Positions 1 to 8,112 of a DNA stretch of 64,000 bases are shown piece after piece. The position numbers and the translations under genes are program-made. How positions within the stretch are numbered: the stretch's first letter is position 1; each line of letters opens with the position of its first letter. This DNA comes from Fontibacillus puldeungensis (GTDB lineage: Bacteria; Bacillota; Bacilli; Paenibacillales; Paenibacillaceae), in NCBI RefSeq assembly GCF_042678945.1, contig NZ_JBHTLM010000023.1, forward strand, positions 1 through 64,000, read 5' to 3'. The notes beneath the pieces are model-generated. The model made no database searches. It was not told the origin of the DNA and was given only the letters and a program-made list of their open reading frames with translations.

Positions 1-51
1 CTCGACGACCTGTATTCTCAACTCGTCAAACTTACTGTGTTGCACTCTCAT
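1..51 (-). CDS. 5' end of an unidentified gene running off the left edge
   Basis: Only 17 codons are visible, reading MRVQHSKFDELRIQVVE. The start is supported by a GGAGG ribosome site 8 nt upstream of the ATG at 51. The fragment is too short to assign a family or function. The repeat block at 120-260 lies upstream of it. Confidence 0.5.
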   Translation of the reverse strand, partial: MRVQHSKFDELRIQVVE

Positions 52-119
52 ACGGACTACCTCCAGCTAATTTTTATTGTATATTGTTTAGCCTGAAAGT
101 GTCCAAGGTGATTAGGGGG

Positions 120-260
120 CTTTATAGGATTGATGTATATCGTGCAACAATTTTGGGTTAATTGGGCCTACTGCTGCAATATTGTTGTACTTTTTACAAC
201 AATCCGGCCTGAAAAGCCCAGGACCCGATTCGATTGTTGTACAAAATACAATATTTTCTC
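120..260. repeat. Intergenic dyad repeat, locus 1 (three dyads)
   Basis: Two clear dyads and one weaker one, each with arms of about 9 bp around a 5-bp spacer. At 181-203 the arms ATTGTTGTA and TACAACAAT (perfect) flank CTTTT. At 233-255 the arms ATTGTTGTA and TACAATATT flank CAAAA. At 130-150 the arms TTGATGTA and TGCAACAA flank TATCG. Spacer starts are 138, 190 and 242, an exact 52-bp pitch. The rest of the gene-free stretch 52-427 shows only a pyrimidine-rich tract (CCACCACCACC). Related copies lie near 2464, 26704 and 57621. Confidence 0.7.
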
Positions 261-427
261 CCACCACCACCTACCCCACTGCCACTTTTTCGATATTTAT
301 TAATCATGTTGAACAAAGAGACGGACAGCCTGCCTCACTATTCACAATATTCCATTTTAAGGATAATAATGTTAATGTTGATTTATGAACGCCCGAATTT
401 TTAACACAGAAAGGCGGGACAACTCTG

Positions 428-619
428 ATGATGGATAATAATAATAATCATAAGCCATTCTCACTTCCTAACGACCCCCACGCTTCCAAGGCCCATTTTG
501 ATACAGAACAGAAAAAAATGCATACCGCTGGTCCTCCCGGGCTTTGGAGAGAGATCTCCAATTTACTGATCCTGGTTGCTATCATCGCTTTCATCATCGT
601 ACTAGTGAAAATTTTCTAA
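428..619 (+). CDS. Small single-pass membrane protein
   Basis: This 63-residue protein has a hydrophilic N-terminal half with an Asn run (MMDNNNNHK) and a single hydrophobic C-terminal segment of about 20 residues (roughly 42-62, LLILVAIIAFIIVLVKIF), so it is probably tail-anchored. An AAGGCGGG ribosome site precedes the tandem ATG ATG start; either could be used. It ends 16 bp before the dehydrogenase at 636 and may be cotranscribed with it. I do not recognise a family, and nothing shows its role. Confidence 0.55.
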   Translation: MMDNNNNHKPFSLPNDPHASKAHFDTEQKKMHTAGPPGLWREISNLLILVAIIAFIIVLVKIF

Positions 620-635
620 CGAAGGAAGGTTACTT

Positions 636-1607
636 ATGAAGTTAAAATGCGCCATCTTGGATGATTATCAAAAAATAGCCTTGCGCATGGCGGATTGGTC
701 GTCGATTGCGGACAGAGTGGAAGTCACGGCAATACATGACCATTTCGAGCACGAGGATGATCTCGTCAAAGCGATTGCCAAATGCGATATCATCGTCATC
801 ATGCGTGAGCGTACTCCCTTTACGGCATCCCTCTTTAATCGCCTCCCGCAGCTCAAATTGTTAGTCACTACCGGTATGCGCAACGCCTCCATCGATATGA
901 CCGCCGCATCTAGCCATGGTGTTGTAGTTTGCGGGACTACCAGCCATTCTGAAGCACCGATGGAGCTTGCTTGGTCACTCATATTAGGTTTGGCGCGGCA
1001 GCTTGTACCTGAGCATCATTCATTTCAACATAGCGGCCCTTGGCAAACAACACTAGGCACCGATCTATTCGGTCGTACACTCGGCCTTCTCGGGCTTGGT
1101 AAAATCGGCAGCAAAATGGCCCACATCGCTCAAGCCTTCGGTATGGATGTCGTGGCATGGAGCCAAAATTTGACCCAGGAGAAAGCCGATGCGGCAGGTG
1201 TGCAATTGGCTGCTTCCAAGGAGGATTTGCTGCGGCGTAGTGATTTCGTCTCGATTCATCTCGTTCTTAGCGAGCGTACGAAAGGATTGATTGGAGCGAG
1301 AGAGCTTAATGAGATGCGCCCTACCGCCTATCTCATCAACACTTCACGGGCGCAAATCGTGGATCAGGAAGCGCTGATCCATGCTCTGCAAAGCAACCGG
1401 ATCGCAGGGGCAGGCCTCGATGTTTATGATATCGAACCACTTCCCAAGGATCATCCTTTTCGGTCATTGCCCAATGTCCTCGCCACCCCGCATTTAGGTT
1501 ATGTCACGGAGCGGAATTATCGTACTTATTTTAGCCAAGCAGTAGAGGATATCGAGGCATTTTTGGCCGGGGCCCCGCTTCGGATGCTAGGCGGCGCGCC
1601 GCAATAA
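636..1607 (+). CDS. D-isomer specific 2-hydroxyacid dehydrogenase
   Basis: This 323-residue NAD-dependent oxidoreductase interconverts a D-2-hydroxyacid and a 2-oxoacid. The Rossmann motif GLGKIG is at about residues 153-158. The family's catalytic triad is present: Arg in NTSRAQIVD, Glu in YDIEPL and His in ATPHLGYVT. The start follows a GAAGGAAGG ribosome site. It is phosphoglycerate-dehydrogenase-like but lacks the C-terminal ACT domain of SerA, so it is a stand-alone DH whose substrate cannot be read from sequence. A hairpin terminator follows directly. It is not closely similar to the other family member in this window, at 39395. Confidence 0.88.
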   Translation: MKLKCAILDDYQKIALRMADWSSIADRVEVTAIHDHFEHEDDLVKAIAKCDIIVIMRERTPFTASLFNRLPQLKLLVTTGMRNASIDMTAASSHGVVVCGTTSHSEAPMELAWSLILGLARQLVPEHHSFQHSGPWQTTLGTDLFGRTLGLLGLGKIGSKMAHIAQAFGMDVVAWSQNLTQEKADAAGVQLAASKEDLLRRSDFVSIHLVLSERTKGLIGARELNEMRPTAYLINTSRAQIVDQEALIHALQSNRIAGAGLDVYDIEPLPKDHPFRSLPNVLATPHLGYVTERNYRTYFSQAVEDIEAFLAGAPLRMLGGAPQ

Positions 1608-1615
1608 AAAACATA

Positions 1616-1662
1616 AGCAAGCCGGTGTTGATCTACAAAATCAACAGCCGGCTTGTATGTTT
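1616..1662. terminator. Bidirectional terminator hairpin
   Basis: The arms AAGCCGGTGTTGAT (1619-1632) and ATCAACAGCCGGCTT (1640-1654) pair with one bulge and are flanked by A- and T-rich sequence. It lies between the convergent dehydrogenase and epimerase remnant and can serve both strands. Confidence 0.75.
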
Positions 1663-1670
1663 CCATAGTA

Positions 1671-2387
1671 TTAAATGTCCGTATGAGACAAAGCGAGCTG
1701 ATCCTCCGGTAATGCCTTGGTCGTCCCATCACTATTTAGAATAGAACGCCAGGAGTAGCGCGGCTCATATCCAAGAACCCTCCGTGCCTTATCGATGGAC
1801 ATCAGCGTTTCGTACCCTTTTACTTCCTTTTTCAAAGGTACGTTCGGGAAATATTTTTTGACCAAATCCTCGCTTAAATCAGGCATAATCGTATCCGGGG
1901 CCGTGATATGAAACAACTCGTTTCCAAGGCCATTTTTCTCGATAGCTAGAAGGCATGCATTCGCTGCATCTCTTGCATCGCAGTATGCCCAAGCATTTTT
2001 CTTCTGAATATCCTTTTGCTGCTCATTCCAGTGCATGATGGGTATTTTCTCATATTCATCCGGCTCGTACATATTGGCAAATCGAAGCGAGACGATCTGC
2101 GCGTTCGTCAGTCTGTGAAACATCCCGCATAGCTGCTCCGTTAATGCTTTGGCCATCGCGTAAGATGATTTCATAAGCATAGGATGTTCCTCATCGACAG
2201 GAAGATAGGTCAACTCTTCCGGAACGAAAGGATAGCCTAGCACCGTTTCACTGGATGCCCACACCAGCTTTGGAATTTTTATATCTTTACAGGCCTCGAG
2301 AATATTAAAGTTGACGAGCATGTTGTTCTCAAAAATCGCCTGAGGCGTGTTCCGTACATCCACATTTCCTTTGTTTAAAATCCCCAT
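1671..2387 (-). pseudogene. 5'-truncated NAD-dependent epimerase/dehydratase
   Basis: The readable 238 residues match the middle and C-terminal parts of an extended SDR (NAD-dependent epimerase). They include an FNILEAC segment, the strand before the catalytic Ser (LVWASSETV) and the active-site motif YAMAK (SSYAMAKALTEQ). Family members are about 300 residues and begin with a GxxGxxG dinucleotide-binding motif. That motif and roughly the first 65 residues are missing. Upstream in frame there is a stop (TAA) four codons before the first ATG and no ribosome site. A diverged dyad repeat begins about 75 bp upstream of the break. I read it as a decayed gene; a functional short form seems unlikely without its NAD-binding N-terminus. 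Confidence 0.75.
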
Positions 2388-2463
2388 TATTGGACGGTTT
2401 TATAAAATTGAGAATGGTGTTTCGAAAACTATCTGCAGTCGCCTCCATCTTGCTTGAGCAAGC

Positions 2464-2545
2464 ATGGATTGCTGTCTTTCACAATTAAGGCCTCAAAAAA
2501 GCCCAGCAAAATCCTAATTCATATTGTTGTATTTAGTCGAATTTT
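2464..2545. repeat. Intergenic dyad repeat, locus 4 (diverged copy)
   Basis: This aligns by eye with locus 1. Both share GGCCT, then AAAAGCCCAG, a C/A-rich stretch, ATTC and ATTGTTGTA. The left arm ATTGTTGTA is at 2523-2531 with spacer TTTAG, but the right arm has decayed. It has the same orientation as locus 1, so the two copies bracket 428-2387 as direct repeats. The remainder of 2388-2674 is AT-rich and shows no gene. Confidence 0.5.
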
Positions 2546-2674
2546 GTCATACAATTTTTTGTAACTTGCTGTAACGCGATGAAACATCACTGCAGGTTAG
2601 AATTGCAAGATTGCCCAGGCGTGTAATTTAAACATTGACAGTTGACGAAGACACAACAAAAGGGGAGCATTCAA

Positions 2675-4054
2675 TTGGAATCGAAAAAATTAACAAGAGG
2701 GCTAAAGTCAAGACACATTGAACTGATTGCACTCGGAGGAACGATTGGCGTCGGTTTATTTATGGGATCGGCGAGTACCATCAAATGGGCTGGACCTTCT
2801 GTATTACTGGCTTATCTCTTGGCCGGCATAATTATGTTTTTTGTCATGCGGATTATGGGAGAGATGCTGCATATTGAACCGGTAACTGGCTCCTTCGCGA
2901 CTTTTGCTCACAAATATATCAGCCCATTGGTTGGGTTCATGACGGCCTGGAGCTACTGGTTCTTATGGGTAACAGTAGGTATGGCGGAAGTGACCGCTAT
3001 AGGAATCTATGTAGGCTATTGGTTCCCGGACATTCCTCAATGGCTGCCTGCCTTATTGGGCGTTGGGATTATCGCTGCGGCCAATCTGGCTGCCGTGAAG
3101 TTTTATGGCGAATTTGAGTTCTGGTTTGCAACCATTAAGGTTGTAGCCATCGTCTTTATGCTTGTTATCGGTACGGGCATGATCTTCTTTGGCCTGGGGA
3201 ACGGATGGCATCCGATCGGTCTCTCAAATCTCTATAGTCATGGCGGCTTCTTTGCCGGCGGCTTAAAAGGCTTCTTATTTGCGCTGTGTATCGTCACGGC
3301 GGCTTATCAAGGTATCGAGATGGTCGGAATTACGGCCGGTGAAGCGGAAAATCCTCAGCACACCTTAAAGAGAGCCATCAAAAATATCATTTGGCGCATT
3401 CTCATTTTTTATGTTGGAGCCATCTTTGTCATTGTTACGATCTACCCTTGGAATCAGGTGGGCGAAATCGGAAGTCCGTTCGTGCTCACCTTCGCCAAAG
3501 TAGGTATCGTGGCTGCAGCGGGGATTATCAACTTTGTCGTATTAACCGCTGCCATGTCGGGCTGTAACAGTGGGATTTACAGTGCAGGCCGCATGCTTTA
3601 TACACTGTCTAAAAATGGGCAAGCCCCTAAATTTTTCGGAAAACTGTCCAAGGGCGGAGTTCCAAGAAACAGTATCTTTACAACTATTGCCTTGCTGCTG
3701 ATCGGCGTGTTGTTTAACTATTTGGCGCCAAACTCGAAATTGTTTATTTATATTTACAGTGCGAGTATTTTGCCGGGAATGGTCCCTTGGTTTGCACTGG
3801 CGATCAGTCAATTCAAATTCAGAAAGAAATGGGCCAACGAAATGGCGGATCATCCGTTTAAGTCCCGTTTCTTCCCGATTAGCAACTATATAACGATTGT
3901 GTTCCTGGCGCTCGTTATTGTAGGAATGTGGTTCAACCCGGATACGCAGCTGTCCTTGATCGTTGGCGCTACGTTCATCGGACTTGTAATCGTAGGTTAT
4001 TACATCTTTGGGCTAAATAAACGTTCGGCCCATGATGAGATTGACGAAGCCTAA
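2675..4054 (+). CDS. Amino acid permease (APC superfamily, AAT family)
   Basis: This 459-residue cytoplasmic-membrane transporter probably imports an amino acid by proton symport. The N-terminus RGLKSRHIELIALGGTIGVGLFMGSA is the AAT-family signature covering the start of TM1 (its IGVGLF core is the unwound substrate-binding segment). About 12 hydrophobic segments follow, with GEAENPQ after TM6. I place the start at the TTG at 2675, eight bases after AAAAGGGG, rather than at an in-frame TTG 33 bp upstream that lacks a ribosome site. Proline or GABA permeases are the nearest groups, but the substrate is not resolved. It stands alone and ends in a strong terminator. Confidence 0.88.
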   Translation: MESKKLTRGLKSRHIELIALGGTIGVGLFMGSASTIKWAGPSVLLAYLLAGIIMFFVMRIMGEMLHIEPVTGSFATFAHKYISPLVGFMTAWSYWFLWVTVGMAEVTAIGIYVGYWFPDIPQWLPALLGVGIIAAANLAAVKFYGEFEFWFATIKVVAIVFMLVIGTGMIFFGLGNGWHPIGLSNLYSHGGFFAGGLKGFLFALCIVTAAYQGIEMVGITAGEAENPQHTLKRAIKNIIWRILIFYVGAIFVIVTIYPWNQVGEIGSPFVLTFAKVGIVAAAGIINFVVLTAAMSGCNSGIYSAGRMLYTLSKNGQAPKFFGKLSKGGVPRNSIFTTIALLLIGVLFNYLAPNSKLFIYIYSASILPGMVPWFALAISQFKFRKKWANEMADHPFKSRFFPISNYITIVFLALVIVGMWFNPDTQLSLIVGATFIGLVIVGYYIFGLNKRSAHDEIDEA

Positions 4055-4075
4055 TCATTTGAGCAGTACAAACAG

Positions 4076-4115
4076 AGCGAGATCCGGGGATAACCTGCAA
4101 TCTCGCTTTTTTTTT
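4076..4115 (+). terminator. Rho-independent terminator after the permease
   Basis: The arms AGCGAGAT (4076-4083) and ATCTCGCT (4100-4107) are followed by nine T residues. The stop codon of the minus-strand gene at 4114 abuts the T run, so the hairpin can also end that transcript. Confidence 0.85.
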
Positions 4116-4356
4116 AATATTTTTTCTTATAGTACAATTTCAAGACAGCTTTTACCGTGACCAGGAAAATAAGCACCGCTAGCAGGGTCACGAATACTAA
4201 CTGGTGGAAAAATCCAGAAACGATTGTGGCTGTTGCAACGACAGCAATAGAGAAATTAAATCCCATCCCGCCGATTTTGTCCTTGATGAGTTTGCTCCGC
4301 TCATCGTTCATTTCAATATACATTTTCTTTAGTCGATCCTCGCTGCTGAGCGCCAT
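4114..4356 (-). CDS. Small membrane protein paired with an XRE regulator
   Basis: This 80-residue protein has a charged N-terminus (MALSSEDRLKKMYIEMNDERSKLIKDK) followed by two hydrophobic segments (about 32-49 and 52-70) and a basic tail (YYKKKY). The ATG directly follows the stop codon of the XRE gene (TAA then ATG), with a GGAGG site inside that gene's 3' end, so the two are translationally linked. XRE plus two-TM protein pairs are common in Firmicutes, and the membrane partner usually has no assigned function. I cannot name it further. Confidence 0.7.
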   Translation of the reverse strand: MALSSEDRLKKMYIEMNDERSKLIKDKIGGMGFNFSIAVVATATIVSGFFHQLVFVTLLAVLIFLVTVKAVLKLYYKKKY

Positions 4357-4563
4357 TTAAAACTCCTCCACCTCTGAAAAGTCAAAGACCTCTTCAATCG
4401 AAAGTCCGAAGTATTTTGCTATCTTGTAAGCCAGAATGAGCGAAGCTGTATATTTCTCGCACTCCAGCGAAGTAATCGTCTGCCTTGTGACACCGACGGC
4501 AAGTGCCAATTCTTCTTGGGATAGTTTGTGCTGCTTGCGCAACTCTTGTATACGAGTCTTCAA
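4357..4563 (-). CDS. XRE/Cro-type transcriptional regulator
   Basis: This 68-residue protein is almost entirely one helix-turn-helix: LSQEELALAVGVTRQTITSLE is the classic XRE helix 2-3 pattern, followed by the LSIEEVFDF dimer tail typical of the short Bacillus YozG-type repressors. The start is TTG at 4563 with AAGGAGG upstream. Its own promoter carries three 12-bp direct repeats at a 23-bp pitch, which is strong circumstantial evidence for autoregulation. It is the first gene of a two-gene operon with the membrane protein at 4114. Confidence 0.85.
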   Translation of the reverse strand: MKTRIQELRKQHKLSQEELALAVGVTRQTITSLECEKYTASLILAYKIAKYFGLSIEEVFDFSEVEEF

Positions 4564-4586
4564 ATATCAGGTCCTCCTTTTGCAAT

Positions 4587-4644
4587 GTTAACTTTGCATT
4601 TATAGTATAGTTAGCTTTGCACAAAGTGTCAAGCTAGCTTTGCA
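4587..4644 (-). promoter_or_regulatory. Promoter with triple 23-bp-period operator (XRE operon)
   Basis: On the minus strand, TTGACA (4632-4627), a 17-bp spacer and TATACT (4609-4604) form a near-consensus sigma-A promoter. Three copies of TGCAAAGYTARC lie at 4644-4633, 4621-4610 and 4598-4587, exactly 23 bp apart. One abuts the -35 box, one fills the spacer and one covers the likely transcription start. The layout suggests phased binding of the adjacent XRE repressor. Confidence 0.75.
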
Positions 4645-4700
4645 ATTAATAAACTGGTAACGTTGTGATGTATTTCGCTATCTGCGCATTCATTACTTGC

Positions 4701-4728
4701 TACAATATACATACCGACGGTCGGTATG
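4701..4728 (+). promoter_or_regulatory. TetR operator and -10 box
   Basis: The perfect inverted repeat CATACCGAC / GTCGGTATG (4710-4718 and 4720-4728, one central G) lies four bases downstream of a TACAAT -10 box (4701-4706) and runs into the leader. ATACCGAC-type palindromes are typical of TetR-family operators. No convincing -35 box is seen. Confidence 0.65.
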
Positions 4729-4743
4729 GAGGTGAACAAACAA

Positions 4744-5319
4744 ATGAAGCAAGCCAAAGAAGTTCGTGTTGAAGCATTGCTCAGCGCAGCCGTAGAGGAA
4801 TTCCTTCAGAAAGGCTATGATGGCGCCTCGATTGATGGAATTGCCAGAAGGGCCGGCATGAGCAAAGGCGGGTTCTATCACCATTTTCCCAATAAGGAAG
4901 TTCTGCTGATGGAAGCTAACCGAAAGCTATCGGAGCCGATTGTCGCCATGGCTGAACAAGCTTATGCTGACGAAAGTCCGCTTCATGGATTGAGCAGGTA
5001 TATTGAGCAATACATTACCTATTGGGCGGAGCATCCCAAAGAGCTTAGCTTCTTTTTTCTATCGATGTCAAAAGCTCTCCAATCCGAAATTTTGATGGAT
5101 TACTACAAGGAGTACGTTAACGCGTCAACTGATTTTTTCACCGGAATGTTCCAGAAAGCTGCAACTGCAGGCGAAGCTCAAATATCTGATCCTGAAGCCT
5201 ATGGAATTACGCTGATGGGCGCATTGGACGGCGTGCTGACGTATTCGATTATTCATCCGGAAGTGGATCCTAAACTGCTGGCTGAGCGCGTAGGGAAGAT
5301 TTGGATCGATCACAAGTGA
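4744..5319 (+). CDS. TetR/AcrR family transcriptional regulator
   Basis: This 191-residue repressor has an N-terminal helix-turn-helix (VEEFLQKGYDGASIDGIARRAGMSKGGFYHHFPNKEVLL, given in two overlapping parts: GYDGASIDGIARRAG and MSKGGFYHHFPNKE). The C-terminal ligand and dimer domain is diverse. The start is the ATG at 4744, nine bases after GGAGGTG; an ATG at 4726 lies inside the operator and ahead of the ribosome site. The gene is followed at 13 bp by an ABC exporter pair, so it probably represses that operon from the palindrome at 4710-4728 until the exported compound binds. Confidence 0.88.
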   Translation: MKQAKEVRVEALLSAAVEEFLQKGYDGASIDGIARRAGMSKGGFYHHFPNKEVLLMEANRKLSEPIVAMAEQAYADESPLHGLSRYIEQYITYWAEHPKELSFFFLSMSKALQSEILMDYYKEYVNASTDFFTGMFQKAATAGEAQISDPEAYGITLMGALDGVLTYSIIHPEVDPKLLAERVGKIWIDHK

Positions 5320-5332
5320 AGGATGTGCTGCG

Positions 5333-6286
5333 ATGAGACAAGACGTTTTTCTTTCCGTAGAGGGGCTTTCGAAAAGGTACAAAAATATGGTGGCCGTCGA
5401 TGAAATCAGTTTTTCGGTCTACCGTGGGGAAGTGTTCGGACTTTTAGGCCCAAATGGTGCCGGGAAGACAACCACGATCAAAATGCTGTGCGGCTTACTC
5501 AGGCCGGACTCCGGCGTCATCAGCTATAATGGGAAATCGATGTCCGGCAGCTATAACGACATAAAGTCCATCATCGGACTGTGTCCTCAGGAAATTGTCA
5601 TTTGGGATCTGCTCACCTGTATGGAGCAATTGAAATTTGTAGGTATGTCCTATGGTCTTTCCGCTAACGAAGCAGTAAAAAAGGCAGACAGCTTGCTCTC
5701 GTCCTTAGGTCTATCAGAAAAAAGAGACAAGCTCGCCAAGACACTTTCCGGGGGCATGCAGCGCAGGCTTAATATCGCTCTCGCCTTAGTCCACGATCCG
5801 GAAATTATTATTTTGGACGAGCCTCAGGCCGGTCTTGATCCGCAAAGCCGCATTCTCGTGCGTGATTTCATTAGAAACCTAGCTAAAGACAAGACCGTCA
5901 TCCTGACCACCCATGATATGGACGAAGCCGATCGATTGTCCGACCGGATTGCCATCGTCGATCATGGCAAAATTCTGTTAGTAGACACCCCCGACAATAT
6001 TAAAGCGAAAGCGGGAGCCGGAGATATTTTGCAGGTTCGTGTTGGTGCGGATGTGATCCATGAGGATTTGGCGGAACACATCATGCAATCCTTACCGGCT
6101 GACTTTACCGAAAAAAGGTTCGCTGACGGTTGTTTTTTTCTGGGGGCCGCTGACTTACTGGAGCTTGTTCCTGCAGTAAACCAAACACTCAAAGCTTATC
6201 ATGTAGCTGCTCAAGATATGACTGTCCGAAAGCGCACGCTGGAGGATGCGTTCATTGCGATGACCGGAAGGGGGCTGCGGGAATGA
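5333..6286 (+). CDS. ABC exporter ATP-binding protein (DrrA/CcmA type)
   Basis: This 317-residue cytoplasmic ATPase energises the adjacent ABC-2 permease. Walker A is GPNGAGKTT, the Q-loop is LCPQE, the signature is LSGGMQRR, Walker B is IIILDEPQAGLDP and the H-loop is TTHDMDEAD. The extra C-terminal domain of about 90 residues is characteristic of the DrrA/daunorubicin-resistance branch. GAAGGATG precedes the ATG. It overlaps the permease by 4 bp (ATGA), so the two are coupled. Context (TetR plus ABC-2) points to drug, lipid or toxin efflux; the substrate is unknown. Confidence 0.92.
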   Translation: MRQDVFLSVEGLSKRYKNMVAVDEISFSVYRGEVFGLLGPNGAGKTTTIKMLCGLLRPDSGVISYNGKSMSGSYNDIKSIIGLCPQEIVIWDLLTCMEQLKFVGMSYGLSANEAVKKADSLLSSLGLSEKRDKLAKTLSGGMQRRLNIALALVHDPEIIILDEPQAGLDPQSRILVRDFIRNLAKDKTVILTTHDMDEADRLSDRIAIVDHGKILLVDTPDNIKAKAGAGDILQVRVGADVIHEDLAEHIMQSLPADFTEKRFADGCFFLGAADLLELVPAVNQTLKAYHVAAQDMTVRKRTLEDAFIAMTGRGLRE

Positions 6287-7428
6287 AACTGGTTGCTTCC
6301 ATGGAGAAGACGCTTAAGGAAAACGTCAGAGACTGGAAAGTTCTTGTCATGGTGCTGATCTTCTCACCATTCTTTATTTTGCTCATGAATCTGTTTTACG
6401 GCGGAGCGCCAACTACATACCAAGTGGGAGTACTCAACTATGATGCGGGCCATAAATCCGCAATTCTTATACAGCACATAGAATCAGCTGCTCAAGGCAA
6501 AGATGGATCCAGCCTTTTCAAGATTACTCCGCTTGATGATCAGCAAGATCTGGAGACCAAGGTCAAAGATAAGACCGTAGATATCGGTATCGTTATTCCT
6601 AAGGATTACTCGGGAAAGCTAGAGGAGAATGCCACTGGAAAGACTAAAGCCCCTGCTGTTGTCCGTTTCTACGGAAGCATGGGCAATATGAAATATACAC
6701 TCGCCGCCGTTTTCGCGTCTGATGCCATCACAAAGCAAGGGATGGAAGTCGCGAAGGTAACTCTCCCTGCTAATATCCATGAGACTCTGCTTGAAAAGAA
6801 ACAGCCGCTAAACGAGTTCGAACAATATGTTCCAGGAACGATATCGCTTGCCGTACTAATGATTCTATTCTCCGCGTCCGCCTCAATCGTAAAAGAAAAC
6901 GATAAGAGAACATTGATTCGGCTCAAGCTGAGCAAACTAGGTGCTTTTCATTTCCTTGGCGGCGTTAGCATCGTTCAGACCATCATCGCCTTAGTCGCAA
7001 TCATCCTATCCTACTGGACGGCGCTTGGACTCGGCTACAAACCCGTAGGCGGCTTTGGTGCAGTGCTTGCCGTAGGGATCGTATCAAGCTTTTCTATGGT
7101 TGCGATCAGTCTGGTGGTGGCCAGCTTCCTAAACACCGTATTTGATGTTTTAACCATCGGATGTTTTCCGTTCTTTATACAAATGTTCTTCACCGGAAGC
7201 ATGTTCCCGCTGCCTAAAGTGAACCTTTTCACGATTGGAGGACATCACTTCGGGATTACGGACCTCCTTCCCCTTACGCATACGGCCAGTGCGTTTAATA
7301 AAATTCTGAACTTTGGCAGTGGGATTGCGGACGTATCCTTTGAAATCTTCATGATTGTCCTGCTTACGGTATTTTACTTTGTACTCGGCCTGCTTTTATA
7401 TCAAAAGCGGAAGCTTTCCAAGGCATAA
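6283..7428 (+). CDS. ABC-2 type permease (YhgE/DrrB-like)
   Basis: This 381-residue membrane subunit has one N-terminal transmembrane helix, an extracytoplasmic domain of about 150 residues (TYQVGVLNYD onward) and five or six C-terminal helices with the ABC-2 segment PFFIQMFFTGSMFPLP. The long domain after TM1 is the ABC2_membrane_3 arrangement. Its start overlaps the ATPase stop. It ends the TetR-ABC operon; a weak hairpin (AAAGGTG / CACCTTT, about 7465-7490) followed by T residues may terminate it. Confidence 0.88.
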   Translation: MKLVASMEKTLKENVRDWKVLVMVLIFSPFFILLMNLFYGGAPTTYQVGVLNYDAGHKSAILIQHIESAAQGKDGSSLFKITPLDDQQDLETKVKDKTVDIGIVIPKDYSGKLEENATGKTKAPAVVRFYGSMGNMKYTLAAVFASDAITKQGMEVAKVTLPANIHETLLEKKQPLNEFEQYVPGTISLAVLMILFSASASIVKENDKRTLIRLKLSKLGAFHFLGGVSIVQTIIALVAIILSYWTALGLGYKPVGGFGAVLAVGIVSSFSMVAISLVVASFLNTVFDVLTIGCFPFFIQMFFTGSMFPLPKVNLFTIGGHHFGITDLLPLTHTASAFNKILNFGSGIADVSFEIFMIVLLTVFYFVLGLLLYQKRKLSKA

Positions 7429-7539
7429 GAGTGAGCTTGAGAATTGTTGAATAAAGGTGTTTTTTCCCTCGCCGTTTTCCACCTTTTTGCGGTAAAATGA
7501 GTAGTGATCGTCATTTTTCCCAAATTGAGGAGGCCCAAT

Positions 7540-8112
7540 ATGAATGAGCAGCGAAAGGTAAATATCTTGTATGGCAAGCAAATCTATCTGCGCCCGGCCG
7601 TTCCAAATGATCTGGATGACTACTATACCTATTTGTGCGATGCAGAAGTGGGCAAATTTACAGGCACTCAGCAAACTTTTACCAAAGAAGGAACAGTCCG
7701 TTGGCTTGAGAAAATTTCAACACCGGACGATAGCCGAGTTGATCTTATGATTATTACCAAGGATACTGATCAACTGGTCGGAGAAGTGGTGCTAAACGAC
7801 ATCGACCCGGTTAATCGAAGCGCCAATATCCGCATCGGTATTACCGGCGGGGAGAATCGAGGAAAAGGCTACGGTTCAGAGGCCCTGCTCCTCATGCTTT
7901 GGCATGCGTTTGAAAAGCTGCATCTGCATCGGGTTGAGCTTGGAGTTTTTGCATTTAACAAAAGAGCTGTTCATGTCTATGAGAAATTAGGCTTCAATCG
8001 AGAAGGTGTCCAAAGGGATTTGTTATTTCTGAACCAGGAGTACCACGATAGTATCCTCATGAGTATGCTTGAGCATGAGTATAGAGAGAAGTATATGGTA
8101 GAGTCTAAATGA
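7540..8112 (+). CDS. GNAT family N-acetyltransferase (RimJ/RimL type)
   Basis: This 190-residue acyl-CoA-dependent acetyltransferase shows the RimL layout: IYLRPAVPNDLDDYY at the N-terminus, an acetyl-CoA loop motif (NRGKGYGSEALLL) and the C-terminal NKRAVHVYEKLGFNREGVQR. I take the ATG at 7540 because TTGAGGAGG precedes it by 7 bases; a GTG 36 bp upstream lacks a ribosome site. Its stop overlaps the start of a decayed GNAT paralogue (ATGA), so the pair was once an operon. The acceptor (protein N-terminus, antibiotic or small amine) cannot be inferred. Confidence 0.88.
   Translation: MNEQRKVNILYGKQIYLRPAVPNDLDDYYTYLCDAEVGKFTGTQQTFTKEGTVRWLEKISTPDDSRVDLMIITKDTDQLVGEVVLNDIDPVNRSANIRIGITGGENRGKGYGSEALLLMLWHAFEKLHLHRVELGVFAFNKRAVHVYEKLGFNREGVQRDLLFLNQEYHDSILMSMLEHEYREKYMVESK

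Noticed and set aside
182..388. Open frame of 68 codons near the left end
   Set aside because: It begins inside the dyad repeat, has no ribosome site and low-complexity content from the repeat and the pyrimidine tract.
4726..4743. ATG at 4726 as the TetR start
   Set aside because: It lies inside the operator palindrome and upstream of the GGAGGTG site that serves the ATG at 4744.
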